Source of the DNA: Svornostia sp051306365
Lineage (GTDB): Bacteria > Actinomycetota > Thermoleophilia > Solirubrobacterales > Solirubrobacteraceae
NCBI GenBank assembly: GCA_051306365.1
Contig: JBPPNC010000105.1
Location: 1 to 64,000 of the forward strand
Direction of reading: 5' to 3'
DNA length: 64,000 bases
Shown here: positions 16,491-24,963 of the stretch, one piece after another
How positions within the stretch are numbered: position 1 is the stretch's first letter
Layout of the letters: each line of letters begins with the position of its first letter
The notes under the pieces: generated by a model
Databases searched by the model: none
Seen by the model: only the letters and a program-made list of their open reading frames with translations
What the model was told of the DNA's origin: nothing
Made by a program: the position numbers and the translations under genes

Positions 16491-18586
16491 CGGTGGCGCG
16501 GCGGGCTGCAGCCCATCCTGTGGCGACTGCGGCGATCCTCACGAGCATCATCGTCACCGCCGTCCTTGCGGTATACGCGCTGACTCCACGCGACTTCTTG
16601 ACCGGAGCGAACGGTGTGCGGCCGCTCAGCCTGATCGCCACGGTTCCCGAAGGAGAGCGTCTCTGTGCCCGCGGCGTGGACATTCCGGCGGAGTCCGCGG
16701 GTATCGCGTTCGCCGCCGGCCGGGAGGACTCTGCGGCGAAGGCTCACGTGACAGTCAGCGGTGACAGTGTTCGTCGGCGAGCGACTGTGGATATCCCCCG
16801 ATTCGGGGACATCACCGCGCGCTTCCCGGAGGTTGCGTCGGACACCACCGCAACGGTGTGTGTACGTGCTGTGGAGGGCGCGGTGGTGCTCGCGGGAGCC
16901 GCCGGAACTCAGAGCAACGACCGAAAGCTTCAGCTCAACAGCGAGGACCTTGACGCGCGCCTATCCATGCGGTTCGTCCCCGTCGAGGGTGCTCAGCGCA
17001 GCCTAGTCGGGCAGTGGGCCACCGTCATGGATCGAGCCGCCCTTTTCCGGCCGTCCTTTGTCACCCCGGCGGTGCTCTGGATCCTGTTGTTGATTGTCCT
17101 CCCAGTCACCCTCGTCGCGGCGATGGTGGGAGTCGCGACGGGTGTCGAGGCGCCTCGTGCGCTGGTGCTGCTGGGCGTCGTGACGTTCGTCAGCGCGGGC
17201 TCGTGGGCGCTCATCACGCTGCCCTTCGACAGCCCGGATGAGTCCGAGCACTTCGCGTACCTGCAGTCGGTTGCCGAGCGCGGGACCCGGCCAGACTCCG
17301 AGCCCACCGCGCGCGGGGTGTACGCGACGGGTCAGACACTTGCCCTCGAAGCCGTCCGCCATCCGACCCGCATCGGGGGCAAGGAGACCCGGCCGCCGTG
17401 GAGTGAAGCGGCACGGGATCGCTACCTGCAGCGTGTGAAGGAGAACCTGCCGCTCGATGACGGCGGCGGCTTTGCTGACGCAACGCGACTGCACTTGCCG
17501 GCCTACTACTCGTTGCTCGTGCCAGCGTACGAGTTGGGCGGGGACGACATCTTCGCCCAACTCACAGTCGCGCGACTGCTCTCCGCGCTGTTGGGAGCAG
17601 TCGTCGCGTTCTGCGCTTTCGGGATCGTGAGGGAACTCGTTCCGAGGCGACCTGAGCTCCCGCTGCTCGCGGGGCTCCTCGTGGCGCTGCAGCCGATGTT
17701 CTCGTTCATCGCCGGGGCGGTGAACAACGACATGGGTGTGAACGCGGCCGCGGGTCTCGTGGCGTATCTCGGTGTCCGACTCGTGCGACGCCAAGAGGCC
17801 TGGGTTGGGATCGCGTTCGGGGCAGCCTTGGCCGTGGCTCCGGTGATGAAAGGCACAGGCCTCGCAATGATCCCGCCGGCGCTGCTCGTCGTTGCCGGAT
17901 ACGTCCTGCGCCAACCGGCGCGCCGGGCGTCAGCCGCAACAGTCGCTGGACTCGGCGCGGCGTTCCTCCTGGTTGCTATCGCTGTCCGCTCATTGTTGAG
18001 TGCCGCCGTTGACAACGGCGCCCTCGGGTCGGTGAGCGGGGAGGGTGCGGTCGGCCCGGGCATCCTCGGGTCCCTCGGTCCCAAGCTTGCGTATACCTGG
18101 CAGCTCGTCCTCCCGAGGCTGCCGTTCATGCAGGACTACTTCCTGATGACCTGGCCCTTCTACGACATCTACATTGTCCGCGGATGGGGTGCGTTCGGCT
18201 GGTACTCGTTCAGTTTCTCGCGTGCGACCTTCATCGCGGTCATCCTCGTCGGGGTTCTGCTGATGGGCCTCGGCGCACGCGCGATCTGGCGGGCCCGAGC
18301 GCGCTTCCGGGAGTGGGGTTGGGAGGTCGCCTTCCTGCTCGCGATCCCGATCACGGTCATCGTCGCGATCTCGTTCGCTTACTACACGACCGAGGCCAGA
18401 GTGATCCCCGGTGAGCAGGGGCGCTATCTGTTTACCGCCGCTGCGCCGCTCGCGGCCCTCGCGACGATGTCGCTGCTCGGCCTCCCTTCGCGGTGGCAGC
18501 GTCCCGCCGCGGCAGCGCTGGTTGTTGCGCTGGCGGGGCTCGCGTACGGAGGTCGGCTGACGTATCTCAGCGGCGTCTTCACATGA
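16487..18586 (+). CDS. DUF2142-like polytopic membrane protein
   Basis: This 699-residue protein has one N-terminal helix, an extracytoplasmic beta-rich insert (about 40-190), then about ten further helices. Residues near 245 read LPFDSPDESEHFAYLQSVAERG, the DEPxHFxY-type signature of the DUF2142/GT-C-related membrane family found in cell-envelope glycan loci. Members are thought to act like GT-C transferases, with the acidic pair in the first outside loop as the candidate catalytic base; that function is inferred. The GTG start lies within a 4-base overlap with the upstream gene. Confidence 0.78.
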   Translation: MTVARRAAAHPVATAAILTSIIVTAVLAVYALTPRDFLTGANGVRPLSLIATVPEGERLCARGVDIPAESAGIAFAAGREDSAAKAHVTVSGDSVRRRATVDIPRFGDITARFPEVASDTTATVCVRAVEGAVVLAGAAGTQSNDRKLQLNSEDLDARLSMRFVPVEGAQRSLVGQWATVMDRAALFRPSFVTPAVLWILLLIVLPVTLVAAMVGVATGVEAPRALVLLGVVTFVSAGSWALITLPFDSPDESEHFAYLQSVAERGTRPDSEPTARGVYATGQTLALEAVRHPTRIGGKETRPPWSEAARDRYLQRVKENLPLDDGGGFADATRLHLPAYYSLLVPAYELGGDDIFAQLTVARLLSALLGAVVAFCAFGIVRELVPRRPELPLLAGLLVALQPMFSFIAGAVNNDMGVNAAAGLVAYLGVRLVRRQEAWVGIAFGAALAVAPVMKGTGLAMIPPALLVVAGYVLRQPARRASAATVAGLGAAFLLVAIAVRSLLSAAVDNGALGSVSGEGAVGPGILGSLGPKLAYTWQLVLPRLPFMQDYFLMTWPFYDIYIVRGWGAFGWYSFSFSRATFIAVILVGVLLMGLGARAIWRARARFREWGWEVAFLLAIPITVIVAISFAYYTTEARVIPGEQGRYLFTAAAPLAALATMSLLGLPSRWQRPAAAALVVALAGLAYGGRLTYLSGVFT

Positions 18587-18709
18587 CGCCGCCTACCGCG
18601 TAGGCGATACGGTTCTGCGCACTCAGGCGTGGGTGAGCGTCATCAAGGGGGCGAATCCGATGGCGCTCGGCCCTACGGGGGACATAGACGTCTTCCAGAG
18701 AGGATTCGC
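18587..18709 (+). promoter_or_regulatory. Leader region with Shine-Dalgarno of the secreted-protein gene
   Basis: This 123-base gap holds TACGGT at 18608-18613 and TAGACG near 18685 as candidate -10 elements. AGAGAGGA (about 18697-18704) stands 6 bases before the GTG at 18710, one of the few clear ribosome-binding sites in the window. The gene is therefore probably leadered, unlike most operon-leading genes here. Confidence 0.45.
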
Positions 18710-20380
18710 GTGTCACGTTTCATGATGGCGCGGCTGGTCATTGCGGCCGCGCTGACAATCACTTGCTCGTTGTTCGTGAGCCCAGCCATGGCGGGGGAGT
18801 ACCGGGTGTACTCATGCATGACTCCGTCGGGGTTGCCGGCGCCGACGGATGGGTGGAGCAGTGATCGGGCCCTCTCCGTGGAGAGTCAGCCGCTCAACTA
18901 TTGCGCGGCCGGGGGAGCGTTGCTCGCGATACTGAACCCGAACCACGCTCAGCCAGCCAACACCGCGATTGTCACCTGGGGCTGGAGTGCGCCGTCCGGG
19001 GCCGCGATCGTCGGGTACCGCATCTGGCGGAGCGCCGACGTTAGGTCGGGTCCAAGCGATACCGCCGCCACGCCTTACGTGTTCTCCACGCGCGATGTCA
19101 ACTCCGCCACCGCGTCCTACCTCATCGATCACTGTGCTGCTGGCTATGGGTGCACGGGTATCGGTGTCCCGAGTCCGGCTCTGGCGACGCCAAACGCCCT
19201 GGTGGAAGACGTCCGTCATCTTGGCGGTATCAGCCGCTGGTACATCAATGCCGCCTGCGGGGGCGTGACTGGGCAGTGGTGTTCTCCAAACGGCGTTGGA
19301 ATGTCTGTAGCTCGTGTTCACGCGGCCGAATTCACCCTGCGGGATGCCGAAGGGCCGGTCGTTGCAAGTACCCAGGGCAGGCTCGCATCCGCCACAACCC
19401 ACTCTGGCACCGAGCAGCTCAGCTTCACTGCCACTGACGCCGTCTCCGGCGTCTATCGCTCCATCCTCGAGGTCGACGGCAAGATTGTGCGCACCGCCGT
19501 CATCTCCGCCAACGATGGCCGCTGCGCCGACGCTGGCGTGGATCCCGCCTCGCCCTACGAGTTCATGTACCGCGAGCCGTGCCCGAAGAGCGTCCAGCAC
19601 GACTTCGCGCTCGACACGCGCACGCTCACTGACGGAACGCACAACGTGCGTTTGTCCGTCGAGGATGCGTCGGGGAACCGCAGTTCCGTCTGGTCGGCTC
19701 CGGAGTTTCTCGTGCAAAACGCGTCGGCGGTCGGTGCCGCCGGCGCGGCCGGTGCCGCGGGCACCAGCGGTGGCGCTGGGGGTGGCGCGGCCGCCGCTCC
19801 CTGCACGGGCGCAACGTCCGGCCTCACAGCCCGCTACCGGCGCAACGGCGCACGGACACTCAGGGTGCGCCACCGGCAGGCGTTCAACATCACCGGTCGC
19901 GGGCCCGCGAACACCGACATCGACGTGTTCCACGTCCGCCGCGGGAAGTTCACGGCACTCGGCTCGTTCCGTACGTCGGCCGCCGGGACCTTCACCGAGC
20001 GCGTGTCCGCCCGGCACGGCAACGGCACGCTGTACCTGTGTGGGACTGGCCTCGTCGCAAAGCTCACGCTCAAGGTTCGGGCCGTCGTCAGCCTGACGGT
20101 GCGGATCACGCGCGGCGGGCTTGTCCGCTACTCGGGGCGGGTGCGAACCGGCCACATCCCGAAGGGCGGGAAGATCGTCGCGATCCAGGGCAAGGCCGGG
20201 CCGTCATGGCAGACGTTCGCCCTCCGTCGCACCAGCCGCACCGGGCGCTTCAAGGGTCGCTACCGCCTGCGGGTCGTGATTCCCGGCGCGAAGCTGAAGT
20301 TCCGGGTCCGCGTCCCCAACGAGGCGGGCTACCCGTTCGTCGGTGTCGTCGGGAAGTCGATCACCAAGCGGGTGCGCTGA
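18710..20380 (+). CDS. Secreted beta-rich protein with Gly/Ala linker
   Basis: The protein has about 556 residues. The N-terminus is a signal peptide: charged start, hydrophobic LVIAAALTITCSLFVS, cleavage probably after AMA, followed by GEYRVYSCMTPSG. Residues about 25-240 form a Cys-containing domain, then an Ig-like stretch with TATDAVSGVYRS and VEDASGNRSSVWS, as in bacterial surface beta-sandwich modules. A low-complexity linker of GAA/GGA repeats (about 341-363) leads to a basic C-terminal beta-domain of about 190 residues. I do not recognise a named family; the N-terminal pattern resembles secreted proteins common in Thermoleophilia (recollection, not checked). A clear Shine-Dalgarno sequence supports the GTG start. 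Confidence 0.8.
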   Translation: MSRFMMARLVIAAALTITCSLFVSPAMAGEYRVYSCMTPSGLPAPTDGWSSDRALSVESQPLNYCAAGGALLAILNPNHAQPANTAIVTWGWSAPSGAAIVGYRIWRSADVRSGPSDTAATPYVFSTRDVNSATASYLIDHCAAGYGCTGIGVPSPALATPNALVEDVRHLGGISRWYINAACGGVTGQWCSPNGVGMSVARVHAAEFTLRDAEGPVVASTQGRLASATTHSGTEQLSFTATDAVSGVYRSILEVDGKIVRTAVISANDGRCADAGVDPASPYEFMYREPCPKSVQHDFALDTRTLTDGTHNVRLSVEDASGNRSSVWSAPEFLVQNASAVGAAGAAGAAGTSGGAGGGAAAAPCTGATSGLTARYRRNGARTLRVRHRQAFNITGRGPANTDIDVFHVRRGKFTALGSFRTSAAGTFTERVSARHGNGTLYLCGTGLVAKLTLKVRAVVSLTVRITRGGLVRYSGRVRTGHIPKGGKIVAIQGKAGPSWQTFALRRTSRTGRFKGRYRLRVVIPGAKLKFRVRVPNEAGYPFVGVVGKSITKRVR

Positions 20381-20385
20381 CCCGC

Positions 20386-22515
20386 TTACGCGCTCTCGCG
20401 AGCACGGGCGCGCAGGCTTTCGCGCAGCCCGTGCTCGACCGCGTCCACGGCGGCGTCCCACGTGCGCTCGGCGGCCCACGCAAGCCCGGCGGCCGATCGC
20501 TGATCCCATTCCGCGCGGTCATCGAGCAGGCGCTCCAGCGCGTCCGCGATCGCGACGGGATCAGCGGCGGCCAGTTCCACCGGGCCGTCCTCGCCGAACA
20601 TCGCCTCGCTGCAGCCGCCGCGGAGGTCGACCACTGGGAGGCCGGACGCCATCATCTCCTGCGGGATGAGGGAATAGTTGGTCAGTGACAGCACCAGCCC
20701 GGCCGTCGCCCGCCGGTAGAGCGCGGCCAGTTCCGGCGGGGAAACCACCCCGAGAAACTCGTAGGGGAACGCCTGCTCCCAGTCCGGCCTGCTGTCGCCG
20801 TAGGCCACAACCCGGATGTCGGGCCGCCGCCGGCGCAGTTCGCTCAGCGCCAGCCACCCCAGCTCTGTCGCCCGGCGCGGGGTCGCGCCGCGGCCGTAGA
20901 AGAGGATGGTGTCCTCGCGGCGGGGGATCAACGGATCCGGGCCGTAGATCTCATGGTCGACGCCCAGTTCGAACGCGGTCCCGTCCGCGCCGTACGTGGT
21001 TCGGACCAGGTCCCGCAGCCATGGCGACGCAGCGATCACGAACAAGCCGTGACGGTACGTGTCCTCGGCGAAGATGCGGTCGGCCGAGGTCGCGTAGAAC
21101 TCGGGCTCGTGGTCCTGCACCAGGTACGCGCGCGCCCGGACCTGGTCGAGCAGCAGCGACGGGTGCACCGTCTGCCACCCCGTGGCGACGACCACGTCCG
21201 CGCCATGCCAATCGGCGAAGCCCTTGTAGACAGGCGCGGCGACAGGGCCGAACCAGTCGTCGACGTGCTGGCGTATCACGGCGTCGGCCTCGCCCCGATG
21301 GATGCCGTTCGGGTCGTGCAGCCACAGGCTGCAGATATGGCCTCGGGCCTCGAGCCCGCGGACGAGCGTGCAGATCGTGCGATGGCCGCCGCTGCCGCGC
21401 CGGAAGTCCGGGATCACGACCGCGAGGCGTAGGCGGTCGCGCTCGCCGGCGTCCGCGGTGACCGGCAGCAGCGGAGCCGGGCCGTCACGCAGGACGCGGA
21501 GTGTGGCGTCGAGCGGGTGTTCGGCGTGCTTTGGCGGGATGACGCGCCCCGTGGGCTCGGGTGGTGCCTCCACCGTGACAGCGTCGTGATCTCCGCCGCC
21601 TCCGTCGGAGCGCCCCTCCAGGGAGATCGCGCCACGCACTGCGGGCGGCAGCCTGTCGGCCCGGGAGCCCAGCGCGCTGAACACGCGGCGGCCGCCGTGA
21701 TGGACGACCGAGCGGACCGTCCACCGGGCCGCCTCAACGCCACCGACGCCCTGAGCGGCGAGCCACGCCCGGTCGCCCCTGACCTGCACCCGCAGATAGC
21801 TCAGCGACTCGCGGGGAGCGACCGGCTCGACATGGCCCGTGGTCTCGCGCAGCCCGCGATACTCGTCGAAGTACCGGCGCAGGAACTCCACGGCCCCGTA
21901 GTCGTGCGCGTGCAGCACCGCCGCGCCAGGGTGGAAGACCTTGAGCCAGCCCGCCTCGAGCGCGTCTCGGCCGAACGCCTGGTCCTCGCTGTAGGCGACA
22001 TCGCGGAAGCGGATCTCCTCCCAGCACGCGCGCCGGTAACAGGCGTTGACGTTGGAAAGGAACGGCTCGTCGCCTGGTCCCTGGAGCGCCGGTGTACCGT
22101 CGGGGGAGAACGTGGCGAAGAACTCGGTGAGCTCCCGCGCGATCATCGGCGAGGTGTCGGGTCGTGGCAGGTGCGGGCCAAAGCTCACGCCCACGCGCGG
22201 GTCCAGGGCGAGCGCTTCGAGGTGCGCATTCAGCCAGCCGGGCGCGGGGGTCGCGTCCTGGGTCAGGAACGCGAGCACGTCACCGGTCGCCTCAGACGCG
22301 GCGAGGTTGCGAGTGCGGCCGTGCCCGAAGTCCTGCGGGTCGATCTCGATGATGCGCGCGCCGGCCGCGCGGGCGATGGCCACCGAGTCGTCGCGTGAAC
22401 CCGAGTCGACGACCAGGATCTCGTCGGCGCCCTCGCGGTTCACCGCGTCGAGCAGCTCCCGGAGGTAGCGCGCCCCGTCCCGGACGGGGACGATCACCGA
22501 GGCCGCGTCGGTCAT
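20386..22515 (-). CDS. Bifunctional glycosyltransferase: GT2 fused to WsaF-like GT4
   Basis: This 709-residue fusion starts with a rhamnosyltransferase-type GT2 domain (residues 1-250): SVIVPVRDGARYLRELLDAV, VVDSGSRDDSV, FGHGRTRNLAA and a C-terminal acceptor motif YSEDQAFGRDALEAGW. A linker (250-360) leads to a GT-B module (about 362-700) with VVIPDFRRGSGGHRTI, YLVQDHEPEFYATSADRI, ILFYGRGATPRR and LSLTNYSLIPQEMMASGLPVV. The second module resembles WsaF, the rhamnosyltransferase of S-layer glycan synthesis. Two linkages of the repeat could be made by one polypeptide. It overlaps the small coiled-coil gene by 4 bases. Confidence 0.88.
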   Translation of the reverse strand: MTDAASVIVPVRDGARYLRELLDAVNREGADEILVVDSGSRDDSVAIARAAGARIIEIDPQDFGHGRTRNLAASEATGDVLAFLTQDATPAPGWLNAHLEALALDPRVGVSFGPHLPRPDTSPMIARELTEFFATFSPDGTPALQGPGDEPFLSNVNACYRRACWEEIRFRDVAYSEDQAFGRDALEAGWLKVFHPGAAVLHAHDYGAVEFLRRYFDEYRGLRETTGHVEPVAPRESLSYLRVQVRGDRAWLAAQGVGGVEAARWTVRSVVHHGGRRVFSALGSRADRLPPAVRGAISLEGRSDGGGGDHDAVTVEAPPEPTGRVIPPKHAEHPLDATLRVLRDGPAPLLPVTADAGERDRLRLAVVIPDFRRGSGGHRTICTLVRGLEARGHICSLWLHDPNGIHRGEADAVIRQHVDDWFGPVAAPVYKGFADWHGADVVVATGWQTVHPSLLLDQVRARAYLVQDHEPEFYATSADRIFAEDTYRHGLFVIAASPWLRDLVRTTYGADGTAFELGVDHEIYGPDPLIPRREDTILFYGRGATPRRATELGWLALSELRRRRPDIRVVAYGDSRPDWEQAFPYEFLGVVSPPELAALYRRATAGLVLSLTNYSLIPQEMMASGLPVVDLRGGCSEAMFGEDGPVELAAADPVAIADALERLLDDRAEWDQRSAAGLAWAAERTWDAAVDAVEHGLRESLRARARESA

Positions 22516-22787
22516 CCGCCGCGAGCCCGCTCCGCGTACCAGCGCAGCCGCCGCCCGGCACCGCGGACCTTCAGCGGGATGAGGACGGCGAAGCGCAACA
22601 CCGGATGGCGCATGATCGCGTCGAAGTCGAGCTGAAGCTGGTCGGTCCAGTACGACCGGCGCTGCGCGGCGGCGACGGCGGCCTCAGCCCGCGCAGCCTG
22701 CTCGGCGAGTTCTGCTTCGAGCTCGGCGATCCGGGCGCGAAGCTGCTGTTCGTTGGAGGTATTCGCCGGAGTCGACACGGTGCTCAC
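22512..22787 (-). CDS. Small coiled-coil protein between wzm and glycosyltransferase
   Basis: This 91-residue protein has a predicted coiled coil at residues 12-45 (heptads in ARIAELEAELAEQAARAEAA), followed by a basic amphipathic tail ending RGAGRRLRWYAERARGG. It has ATGA/GTGA-type 4-base overlaps on both sides, so it is translated with wzm and the bifunctional glycosyltransferase. I recognise no family. Position and coiled coil suggest a scaffold tying the glycosyltransferases to the exporter or membrane; that is inference. Confidence 0.7.
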   Translation of the reverse strand: MSTVSTPANTSNEQQLRARIAELEAELAEQAARAEAAVAAAQRRSYWTDQLQLDFDAIMRHPVLRFAVLIPLKVRGAGRRLRWYAERARGG

Positions 22788-23632
22788 AGATCCTCCGCAA
22801 TGCGCGGAGCCTCACGCTGGAAGTACCACGCGCCGAGGACGAACGTCCCCAGGACGATCACCAGCGGGATGAGCAGGAGCCACGCTGAACCGAGCACGTC
22901 CGCGGTGGTCGGGGCTGCCGGGTCGAGGAACAGGTACCGCATCTCGGTCAGGACCGCCGCGATCGGGCTGAGCTGCAGCACGGTTCGCACGGACTCCGGC
23001 CAGATCGCGGCGACGTAGAGGATCGGGGACGCGTAGAAGCCGATCTGCACGAGCACTTCCCAGATCGGCTCGACGTCCCGGTAACGCACGTACATCGGCG
23101 CCAGCAGCATTCCGAGACCGGTCGCGAGGATCGCGAGCAGCAGGATCAACACCGGCACGAGCAGCCAACCCCATTGGGGCCGCACGCCTGCCACGAGCGC
23201 GAAGGCGAAGACCGCCAAGAAGTTGACCGCGAGGTTGAACAGCGCGGTGAGCGCGACCGACAGCGGCACTGCGAGCCGCGGGAAGCGCATCTTGCGCAGC
23301 AGGTCCTCACGTGCGACAAGGCACATCAGCGAGCCCGACGTCGTCTCGGTGAAGAAGGTCCACAGGACGATCGACGTCAAGAGATAGACCCCGTAGAACT
23401 TCACGTCCGCTCCGAGGTCCGCCACCTCCGTGAAGACGAAGTACAGGACGCCGAACAGCAGCAGCGGGCGCATGAGCGACCACAGGTAGCCGAGCACCGA
23501 GCCGAAGTACCGCACCCGGAACTCGGTGACGGCGAGTGTCAGCGTGAGGTTCCAGAACCGCTGCAGGTCGTCGCCGACGATCTGCGGGCGCTGCAGCGAC
23601 CGCCGGATGGCCTGCCCACCGAAGCTCGTCAT
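22784..23632 (-). CDS. wzm: Polysaccharide ABC exporter permease
   Basis: This 282-residue ABC-2 type integral membrane protein has six hydrophobic segments. Motifs include LWSLMRPLLLFGVLYFVFTE near residue 50 and APMYVRYRDVEPIWEVLVQ, the amphipathic segment before helix 5 typical of Wzm/RfbA/TagG. It pairs with the ATPase whose gene overlaps by ATGA. It exports undecaprenyl-linked polysaccharide completed in the cytoplasm. The ATG at 23632 is preferred to an upstream frame start because it forms that overlap and matches family length. Confidence 0.93.
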   Translation of the reverse strand: MTSFGGQAIRRSLQRPQIVGDDLQRFWNLTLTLAVTEFRVRYFGSVLGYLWSLMRPLLLFGVLYFVFTEVADLGADVKFYGVYLLTSIVLWTFFTETTSGSLMCLVAREDLLRKMRFPRLAVPLSVALTALFNLAVNFLAVFAFALVAGVRPQWGWLLVPVLILLLAILATGLGMLLAPMYVRYRDVEPIWEVLVQIGFYASPILYVAAIWPESVRTVLQLSPIAAVLTEMRYLFLDPAAPTTADVLGSAWLLLIPLVIVLGTFVLGAWYFQREAPRIAEDL

Positions 23633-24888
23633 GCGCGGGTGATCTCGATCTCGTGCGGAGGGTCGACGACGCCGCCCGAAAGGACCGTGCTGTGGATCAT
23701 GAGCGAGGCGACCTCGTGCACTGACACGATCTCGGCCCGGTCCTGCTCGTGAACGATAGCGCTCAGCGCGTACCGGCTCGGCGCGAGATGCGAGTCGAAC
23801 TGGAAGACGACCTGCACCGTCTCGCCGGCCTGGAACGTTCCGGTCAGTCCGTGGCGCCACCCGGTGTCGAGCGAGACGATGACCGCGCCGACGTCATTGC
23901 GGAAGATGGCCTGGAAGATCGGGTTCTCGACGTCCCGTTCGAAGTGCACCTCCAGGCATGCGCGGCAGCGTTCGCCGGACTCGAGCGTGATCACGTGCTC
24001 GCCATGGCGGTTCTCGAACCACGCGCGGCGCACCGCGACGCCGGCACGAGAGCCCGACGATCCCGTGAGCGCGTCCTCATCGGTCACGAGTTCCGGGCGC
24101 CCGAAGTTCAGCTCGTTGTACTGCCGCGCGATCTCGGTGGGCTGACCGAGGTCGACGACGCGCCCATGCTCGAGCAGCATCGCCCGGTCGCAGAAACGCT
24201 CGACGGCCGACATGTCGTGCGTGACGAAGAGGATCGTGCGCCCCTCGGAGTGCATCTTCTGAAACTGCTCGTAACACTTCTGCTGGAACGCGGCGTCGCC
24301 CACCGCGAGGACCTCGTCGATGAGCAGGATGTCGGCATCCACCTGCACCGCGACGCTGAACGCGAGCCGGACGCGCATCCCCGACGAGTAGTTCTTCAGC
24401 TTCATGTCGAGGAAATCGTGCAGCTCGGCGAAATCGATGATCGCGTCGAAGCGCCGGCGGGCCTCCTTGCGCGTGAGACCGAGCATGATCGCGTTGATGA
24501 TCACGTTGTCGCGGGCCGTGAGATCCGGGTTGAACCCGACCCCCAGTTCGATGAACGGCGACAGGCGCCCGCGGATCGACACGTCGCCCACGTCGGGGTC
24601 GTAGATCCCCGCGAGGCACTTCAGCAGCGTGCTCTTGCCCGAGCCGTTGCGGCCCACGATCCCGAAGAACTCGCCGGGCGCGATCCGCACGTCGACGTCC
24701 TGGACCGCCTTGAGCTCGTCGTACTCCGACGACGCAAGGGGATGGAGCACGCGCTCCTTCAGGGTGCTGTAACGCTGCTTGGGGAGGCGGAACGTCTTCG
24801 AGACGCGGTTGATCTCGATGGCGGGCGGGGTGCTGGACGTTCCTGACGGATGGGCCTCCGCCGCGCTGTCGGTAGCTGCGACGGTCAC
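23629..24888 (-). CDS. wzt: Polysaccharide ABC exporter ATPase with carbohydrate-binding C-terminal domain
   Basis: This ATPase of about 419 residues has Walker A GRNGSGKST, signature YSSGM, Walker B ILLIDEVLAVGD and the switch His (FVTHD). After about residue 265 there is a beta-rich extension of about 150 residues, as in Wzt proteins that recognise the capped non-reducing end of a glycan (E. coli O8/O9a). This supports an export mode in which chain completion is sensed. GTG 24888 is preferred to GTG 24897 because the box TATCGT stands 7 bases before it and overlaps the earlier GTG. Confidence 0.93.
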   Translation of the reverse strand: MTVAATDSAAEAHPSGTSSTPPAIEINRVSKTFRLPKQRYSTLKERVLHPLASSEYDELKAVQDVDVRIAPGEFFGIVGRNGSGKSTLLKCLAGIYDPDVGDVSIRGRLSPFIELGVGFNPDLTARDNVIINAIMLGLTRKEARRRFDAIIDFAELHDFLDMKLKNYSSGMRVRLAFSVAVQVDADILLIDEVLAVGDAAFQQKCYEQFQKMHSEGRTILFVTHDMSAVERFCDRAMLLEHGRVVDLGQPTEIARQYNELNFGRPELVTDEDALTGSSGSRAGVAVRRAWFENRHGEHVITLESGERCRACLEVHFERDVENPIFQAIFRNDVGAVIVSLDTGWRHGLTGTFQAGETVQVVFQFDSHLAPSRYALSAIVHEQDRAEIVSVHEVASLMIHSTVLSGGVVDPPHEIEITRA

Positions 24889-24895
24889 CGGCGAC

Positions 24896-24901
24896 ACGAT
24901 A
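24896..24901 (-). promoter_or_regulatory. TATCGT -10-like box of wzt
   Basis: On the minus strand TATCGT lies 7 bases before the GTG at 24888. An identical TATCGT with the same 7-base spacing serves the gene at 25551. Confidence 0.5.
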
Positions 24902-24917
24902 CGTCAACGTCGGTCAT

Positions 24918-24934
24918 CCCCGTCCTCCACGGGG
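24918..24934 (-). terminator. Hairpin between rfbC and wzt
   Basis: CCCCGT and ACGGGG form a perfect 6-bp stem with a 5-base loop, between the rfbC stop and the wzt promoter box. There is no U-tract, so it would be a weak or factor-assisted terminator or an mRNA-end stabiliser for rfbC. Confidence 0.4.
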
Positions 24935-24963
24935 AACGGACCGGAAAGATGCGCAAACCGCGA

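Noticed and set aside
19727..19805. GCC/GGC-rich repeats in the secreted-protein gene as a possible DNA repeat array
   Set aside because: The units are irregular at the DNA level; they are explained by a Gly/Ala protein linker.
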